Shown in pieces: positions 5,359-9,009 of a stretch of 9,009 nucleotides of DNA; positions within the stretch are counted from its first letter, which is position 1; each line of letters starts with the position of its first letter. Source of the DNA: Bacillota bacterium. Its GTDB lineage: Bacteria; Bacillota; Clostridia; Lachnospirales; Lachnospiraceae. The notes under the pieces are model-generated. The model worked only from the letters and a program-made list of their open reading frames with translations. It did not search any database and was not told the DNA's origin. Location: assembly GCA_023387655.1 (NCBI GenBank), contig JAEWHR010000023.1:1-9009 (forward strand), read 5' to 3'. A program made the translations under genes and the position numbers.

Positions 5359-5402
5359 AAAAAACCTTCCCTGTACTTTGGCCGGTTCAGGAAGGTTTTT
5401 AA
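5359..5402. terminator. Shared bidirectional terminator of the toxin and antitoxin RNAs
   Basis: AAAAACCTTCC (5360-5370) pairs with GGAAGGTTTTT (5390-5400) around a 19-nt loop. There is an A-tract on one side and a T-tract on the other, so it can stop both convergent transcripts. The RNAs would be complementary over this segment. Confidence 0.85.
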
Positions 5403-5445
5403 TACTTTTATAATGGTCAACCACCCTGTGGCGATTGCCTTTTCT
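5359..5445 (-). ncRNA. Candidate antitoxin small RNA
   Basis: A convincing minus-strand promoter at 5452-5479 faces the toxin gene, and no open frame of note follows before the shared terminator. The transcript would be about 85 nt, starting near 5445 and ending at about 5359. It would overlap the 3' end of the toxin mRNA over the terminator hairpin. It also contains a copy of the toxin leader sequence in the same sense (5415-5439), which cannot pair directly with the toxin leader. Its existence and antitoxin role are inferred from promoter and layout. Confidence 0.5.
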
Positions 5446-5451
5446 AACTAT

Positions 5452-5479
5452 ATTATATCAGATTATCTGAGAATAGCAA
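5452..5479 (-). promoter_or_regulatory. Promoter of the antitoxin RNA, with palindromic spacer
   Basis: TTGCTA (5474-5479) and TATAAT (5452-5457) are 16 nt apart on the minus strand. The hyphenated palindrome TCAGAT-T-ATCTGA (5458-5470) fills nearly the whole spacer and may be a binding site or a coincidence. Confidence 0.65.
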
Positions 5480-5552
5480 GGGATAAACTTCTTGAGTTTC
5501 GTTAGTTAGTATGTAAATGAAAGAGTCATGCTTTGTTTCAGGACAAAACGTT

Positions 5553-5969
5553 TTAATAGCAAGTATCAGTCTCTTTGTATGAAGCTAATCTTTTTTCCAA
5601 TGTTTCTGTATGAAGTTCAAATAAATTATTGTCATAGTCATAAAAATAGATAGAAAATCCTTCTCCTTGTACTCTTATTCTTGGAGGTTTTAATTCTAAA
5701 TTTAAAGTTCTGATTTTATTTAAATAATTATCTATATCGTATTCTGATATTTTGAATGCAACATGATGATATGTTCTATTAAGTGTATTTTTATCTTCCA
5801 TGACTGCTATCCATTGACTCCCAATAATGAAAAAACGTTCCTTAAACAACGAATAGTTTTTTGCACCACTATAATAGACTTCTTTGGCATCAAATAATTC
5901 TTTAAATAATTTAGTTGTCTTGTCTAAATCTTTTACAATAAAAGTTATATGGCTAATACTTTCAATCAT
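5553..5969 (-). CDS. fosX: FosX fosfomycin hydrolase
   Basis: This 138-residue cytoplasmic enzyme belongs to the VOC (glyoxalase/bleomycin resistance) superfamily. FosX is a Mn(II)-dependent hydrolase that opens the fosfomycin epoxide with water, giving resistance to this cell-wall antibiotic. Visible features are MIESISHITFIVKDL at the N-terminus, YHHVAFKI in the middle and GEGFSIYFYDYDNNLFELH near the end. They match Listeria FosX closely in order and length (133 residues there). Expected metal ligands His7, His69 and Glu118 and the general base Glu44 all fall at the family positions. FosA and FosB use thiols instead and lack this base. In-frame ATGs at 5993 and 5987 have no RBS; AAGAAGG at 5977-5983 is 7 nt from the ATG at 5969. 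The gene has its own promoter and no clear terminator, so transcripts may run into the antitoxin RNA. Confidence 0.92.
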   Translation of the reverse strand: MIESISHITFIVKDLDKTTKLFKELFDAKEVYYSGAKNYSLFKERFFIIGSQWIAVMEDKNTLNRTYHHVAFKISEYDIDNYLNKIRTLNLELKPPRIRVQGEGFSIYFYDYDNNLFELHTETLEKRLASYKETDTCY

Positions 5970-5976
5970 ATATAAA

Positions 5977-5983
5977 CCTTCTT
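5977..5983 (-). promoter_or_regulatory. Ribosome binding site that fixes the fosX start
   Basis: AAGAAGG is 7 nt before the ATG at 5967-5969, and no such site precedes the two upstream in-frame ATGs. The resulting protein starts exactly where Listeria FosX does. Confidence 0.7.
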
Positions 5984-6010
5984 CCATAGTCATTATTTAC
6001 TTTGTTATCT

Positions 6011-6039
6011 ATTATAACTGCCACTGTTATATTGTTCAA
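6011..6039 (-). promoter_or_regulatory. fosX promoter overlapped by a dyad
   Basis: TTGAAC (6034-6039) and TATAAT (6011-6016) are 17 nt apart on the minus strand. A dyad, TATAAC (6013-6018) and GTTATA (6026-6031) with a 7-nt gap, overlaps the -10 and the spacer. That is a position where a repressor would block the promoter. The leader to the ATG at 5969 is about 35 nt. Confidence 0.65.
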
Positions 6040-6173
6040 GAAAATGTCTCTATGTACATTGAGTTGTTAGTGTTTCAAAAAACTTTTATCTTAAACATAT
6101 AAAAACCTAATGAACCAATACAATCGGAAAGCACTAACTTATAAATTTACTAATTAAATGCAAATTTGTATTG

Positions 6174-6224
6174 TAAAAAGAGCCCCATACCAACTATATT
6201 TCTCAATAGCTGATATGGAGCTCT
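6174..6224 (-). terminator. Rho-independent terminator of ppdK
   Basis: A 19-position stem with three mismatches is formed by 6179-6197 and 6206-6224 around an 8-nt loop. On the minus strand it is followed by T5 (6175-6179 region), 55 nt after the ppdK stop. A degenerate copy of this hairpin lies at 4921-4964. Confidence 0.85.
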
Positions 6225-6278
6225 CACTTTATCTCATATTCAATTCACACCATCCGATGCTAATATCATAATTGATTT

Positions 6279-8900
6279 TTACTTATTTAACAGAGCTGCC
6301 TGTGCTGCTGCCAATCTAGCAATTGGTACACGATATGGAGAACATGACACATAGGTTAAACCAACCTTATGGCAGAATTCAACGGAGGATGGATCACCAC
6401 CGTGCTCACCGCAGATACCAAGCTTAATGTTAGGACGAACTTTTCTACCCTTCTCACAAGATATCTGAACTAATTGACCAACGCCGTTTTGATCAAGTCT
6501 AGCAAATGGATCAGACTCGTAAATCTTGCTCTTATAGTAAGCATCTAAGAACTTACCAGCATCATCACGGGAGAAACCAAAAGTCATCTGAGTTAAGTCG
6601 TTTGTACCGAAGGAGAAGAATTCAGCTTCTTCTGCAATCTCATCCGCAAGTAAAGCTGCACGAGGAATCTCGATCATAGTACCGATGTGGTATTCAATGT
6701 CGGAATTCTTTTCTTTCTTCACTAATTCAGCAGTTTCAACAACAATATCCTTAACAAATTTAAGCTCTTTCTTCTCGCCAACAAGTGGAATCATGATTTC
6801 AGGTACAATATCATACCCCTTCTCATTCTTTACTTCGATTGCAGCTTCCATTACAGCACGAGTCTGCATTCTAGCGATTTCTGGATATGTTACTGCAAGA
6901 CGACAACCTCTGTGACCCATCATTGGATTAAACTCATGAAGAGAATCACAAGTAGCCTTTACTTCAGCAACAGTAAGTTTCATATCCTTAGCAAGTTCTG
7001 CTATATCCTCAGGATCGGTTGGTACAAACTCATGTAGTGGTGGATCTAAGTAACGAACTGTCATTGGCTTTCCTTCAAGTGCTTCGAACATAGCCTTAAA
7101 GTCTGCTTTTTGGAATTCAAGAAGCTCATTTAATGCAGATTCTCTTCCTTCTACCGTCTTACTTAAAATCATCTTACGAATCTTAGGAATTCTCTCTGGC
7201 TCAAAGAACATATGCTCTGTACGGCAAAGACCGATACCTTCTGCTCCTAACTTTACAGCGTTTATAGTATCAGAAGGAGTATCTGCATTAGTTCTAACTT
7301 GAAGAGTTCTAAACTCATCAGACCACTCCATAATTCTACCAAAGTATCCACTTACGCTAGCTTCAATCGTCTTAATATCTCCAAGATAAATCTTACCTGT
7401 GGAACCGTCTAAGGAAATGTAATCACCTTCCTTAATTTTTTCTCCTCCAAGCTCGAAATATTTCTCTTCTTCATAAACCTTAACTTCTCCACAACCAGAT
7501 ACACAAGCCGTACCCATACCACGAGCAACAACTGCTGCATGAGATGTCATACCACCACGAGCTGTTAAGATACCTTCGGATGCGTGCATACCTTCGATAT
7601 CCTCTGGGGATGTCTCAAGACGAACTAAGATAACTCTAGCACCTTTCTCATGAGCTTCTTTTGCTTCATCTGCTGTAAAGTAAACCTGACCAGCAGCTGC
7701 ACCAGGTGATGCTGGAAGCGCTGAACCAATTACCTTGCCTTCTTTTAAAGCTTTTGGATCAAAAGTTGGATGTAATAACTGGTCTAAGGACTTCGCATCA
7801 ATACGTAAAACTGCTTCCTGTGGAGTAATCTTTCCTTCATCCACTAAATCACAAGCCACTTTAATTGCAGCTGGAGCTGTTCTCTTACCATTACGTGTTT
7901 GTAAGAAGTATAACTTACCTTCTTGAATCGTAAATTCCATATCCTGCATATCGCGGTAGTGATCTTCTAATTTTTTAGCTATCTCTATAAATTCCTTATA
8001 GCAATCTGGTAGATCCTCTTCTAATCTTGTAATAGGTTGAGGTGTTCTAATACCAGCAACAACGTCCTCACCCTGAGCATTGATTAAGTACTCTCCATAG
8101 ATACTATTCTCACCAGTGGAAGGATTACGTGTAAATGCTACACCAGTACCGGAGGTATTACCCATATTACCAAATACCATTGCCTGTACATTTACTGCCG
8201 TACCCCAATCACCAGGGATATCATTCATACGACGATAAACAATAGCACGTGGATTGTCCCATGAACGGAATACTGCCTTAACAGCCTCCATTAATTGAAC
8301 CTTTGGATCTTGAGGGAATTCTTCTCCCATCTTATTTTTATAGATTTCTTTATATTTAGCAATAACTTCCTTTAAATCATCTGCAGTTAAATCAGTGTCA
8401 AACTTAGCACCTTTAGATTCTTTGATCTCATCTAAAATGCCCTCAAAGAAGGTTTTACTCATCTCCATAACAACGTCAGAGAACATCTGGATGAAACGTC
8501 TATAAGAATCGTATGCGAATCGTGGATTTCCTGTTTTAGTTGCAAAACCTTCTACAGCCACATCATTTAAACCAAGGTTTAAAATTGTATCCATCATACC
8601 AGGCATAGAAGCTCTTGAACCAGAACGTACAGAAACTAATAAAGGATCTTCATTATCACCGAATTTCTTTCCTTGAATCTCTTCCAATTTTCCAAGTGCC
8701 TCAAAAATCTGAGCTTGAACTTCATCTGTGACTTTCTTTCCGCTGTTGTAATAGTCGGTACAAGCTTCCGTAGTAACAGTAAAACCTTGTGGAATAGGAA
8801 GACCAAGATTAGTCATCTCTGCTAAGTTAGCCCCTTTACCACCAAGTAGGTTTTTCATACTGGCGTTGCCTTCTTTGAACATATACACCCATTTTGCCAT
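6279..8900 (-). CDS. ppdK: Pyruvate, phosphate dikinase
   Basis: This 873-residue cytoplasmic enzyme interconverts pyruvate + ATP + Pi and PEP + AMP + PPi; in clostridia it often works in the glycolytic direction using PPi. Full length matches the 874-residue Clostridium symbiosum enzyme. The N-terminal nucleotide-binding domain begins with LLGGKGANLAEM (residues 18-29). The central swivelling domain has GGMTSHAAVVARGMG with phospho-acceptor His454. The C-terminal PEP/pyruvate barrel shows Arg560 (GLCRTEHMFF), Arg616 (TVRYLDPPLHEF), Glu744 (GTMIEIPRAAL), Asn767 (FGTNDLTQMTFG) and Cys830 (GICGEHGGDP), the known active-site set. AGGAGG at 8910-8915 is 9 nt before the ATG. It stands alone as a transcription unit ending at 6174-6224. 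Its last codons and terminator recur at 4921-5055. Confidence 0.98.
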   Translation of the reverse strand: MAKWVYMFKEGNASMKNLLGGKGANLAEMTNLGLPIPQGFTVTTEACTDYYNSGKKVTDEVQAQIFEALGKLEEIQGKKFGDNEDPLLVSVRSGSRASMPGMMDTILNLGLNDVAVEGFATKTGNPRFAYDSYRRFIQMFSDVVMEMSKTFFEGILDEIKESKGAKFDTDLTADDLKEVIAKYKEIYKNKMGEEFPQDPKVQLMEAVKAVFRSWDNPRAIVYRRMNDIPGDWGTAVNVQAMVFGNMGNTSGTGVAFTRNPSTGENSIYGEYLINAQGEDVVAGIRTPQPITRLEEDLPDCYKEFIEIAKKLEDHYRDMQDMEFTIQEGKLYFLQTRNGKRTAPAAIKVACDLVDEGKITPQEAVLRIDAKSLDQLLHPTFDPKALKEGKVIGSALPASPGAAAGQVYFTADEAKEAHEKGARVILVRLETSPEDIEGMHASEGILTARGGMTSHAAVVARGMGTACVSGCGEVKVYEEEKYFELGGEKIKEGDYISLDGSTGKIYLGDIKTIEASVSGYFGRIMEWSDEFRTLQVRTNADTPSDTINAVKLGAEGIGLCRTEHMFFEPERIPKIRKMILSKTVEGRESALNELLEFQKADFKAMFEALEGKPMTVRYLDPPLHEFVPTDPEDIAELAKDMKLTVAEVKATCDSLHEFNPMMGHRGCRLAVTYPEIARMQTRAVMEAAIEVKNEKGYDIVPEIMIPLVGEKKELKFVKDIVVETAELVKKEKNSDIEYHIGTMIEIPRAALLADEIAEEAEFFSFGTNDLTQMTFGFSRDDAGKFLDAYYKSKIYESDPFARLDQNGVGQLVQISCEKGRKVRPNIKLGICGEHGGDPSSVEFCHKVGLTYVSCSPYRVPIARLAAAQAALLNK

Positions 8901-8977
8901 GTGGTATTACCTCCTAAAAATATTTGACTATAAATTGAGGCTTGTCCTTATGTACTATTTAATCAATTTTTTAAGCC

Positions 8978-8989
8978 CGACTATAGTCG
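8978..8989. promoter_or_regulatory. Perfect 12-bp palindrome in the ppdK leader
   Basis: CGACTATAGTCG is a perfect palindrome starting about 3 nt downstream of the expected transcription start set by the -10 at 8999-9004. This is a typical place for an operator, but no regulator is identified. Confidence 0.4.
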
Positions 8990-8998
8990 CCGTATACG

Positions 8999-9007
8999 AT
9001 TATACCA
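8999..9007 (-). promoter_or_regulatory. Extended -10 of the probable ppdK promoter (its -35 would be beyond the window)
   Basis: On the minus strand TGGTATAAT gives a perfect TATAAT (8999-9004) with a TG extension. The -35 would fall outside the window. The leader to the ppdK ATG would be roughly 90 nt; between 8916 and 8977 I see no further element. Confidence 0.5.
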
Positions 9008-9009
9008 TA

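Larger units (their letters stand above)
5210..5439. repeat. Inverted repeats bracketing the toxin gene
   Basis: The left arm consists of GGCAATCG (5210-5217) and GGGTGGTAGACC (5224-5235). The right arm consists of GGTCAACCACCC (5415-5426) and CGATTGCC (5432-5439). Nineteen of these 20 positions are complementary. The arms lie just downstream of the two convergent promoters, so both transcripts begin with nearly the same sequence. Confidence 0.8.

Noticed and set aside
5553..5969. FosA or FosB thiol transferase instead of FosX
   Set aside because: Glu44 base, SGxxxYSLxKE-like segment and GEGxSIYFYDxDNxLFELH tail are FosX-type.
5553..5993. 146-residue fosX starting at the first ATG
   Set aside because: The two upstream ATGs lack an RBS, while the third has AAGAAGG at 7 nt and matches the family N-terminus.
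5884..6102. Plus-strand open frame of 72 codons
   Set aside because: Runs antisense over the start and promoter of fosX; hydrophobic only because of AT-rich composition.
6685..6915. Plus-strand open frame of 76 codons inside ppdK
   Set aside because: Antisense to a fully conserved enzyme; low-complexity Ser/Phe composition typical of a shadow frame.
7735..7926. Plus-strand open frame of 63 codons inside ppdK
   Set aside because: Antisense shadow of ppdK with no RBS.

Overview
The window is AT-rich DNA of a low-GC Gram-positive anaerobe, most likely a Lachnospiraceae / Clostridium cluster XIVa relative. Supporting this are a clostridial-type pyruvate phosphate dikinase (873 codons, catalytic residues one position off the Clostridium symbiosum enzyme), strong AGGAGG-type ribosome binding sites, consensus sigma-A promoters, a Gram-positive lipobox lipoprotein and a holin-like type I toxin. 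No tRNA, rRNA, CRISPR array or intact mobile element was seen. The species call is inference.

Layout, left to right. 1-173: the 3' tail of an unrecognised plus-strand gene and a bidirectional terminator. 233-2000: on the minus strand, a lipoprotein with an Ig-like C-terminal domain, preceded by about five imperfect AT-rich tandem repeats, and a HAD-family hydrolase lacking the usual second Asp of motif I. 2161-3011: a minus-strand pair, a TetR-type repressor followed by an 82-residue two-helix membrane protein. It is driven by a perfect TTGACA-17-TATAAT promoter whose -10 sits in a 38-bp near-perfect palindrome, which looks like autorepression. 3054-4440: a MerR regulator with a GyrI-like effector domain, followed by a decayed DUF6273-like fragment and a terminator.

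4404-5150 has no intact gene but is full of debris: a second 44-bp scrap of the DUF6273-like gene, a 43-codon open stretch without a start, and a copy (about 82% identical over its better-aligned part) of the last codons and terminator of the dikinase gene. 5155-5479 holds a compact, apparently complete type I toxin-antitoxin locus: a 29-residue hydrophobic toxin, an RBS-sequestering hairpin in its leader, a shared two-way terminator, a convergent promoter for a small RNA, and inverted repeats just inside both promoters. 5553-6039 is a fosfomycin hydrolase gene, fosX, with its own promoter and all expected active-site residues. 6174-8915 is ppdK with a strong terminator and RBS; its likely extended -10 lies at the right edge.

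The most notable arrangement is that the toxin-antitoxin locus and fosX lie between two direct copies of the ppdK 3' end plus terminator. This resembles a small accessory islet left by insertion at, or duplication of, the ppdK 3' end. No integrase is visible, so the mechanism is inference. The genes do not form one pathway. ppdK is core pyruvate/PEP metabolism; the rest are resistance, stress, regulatory and cell-surface accessories.
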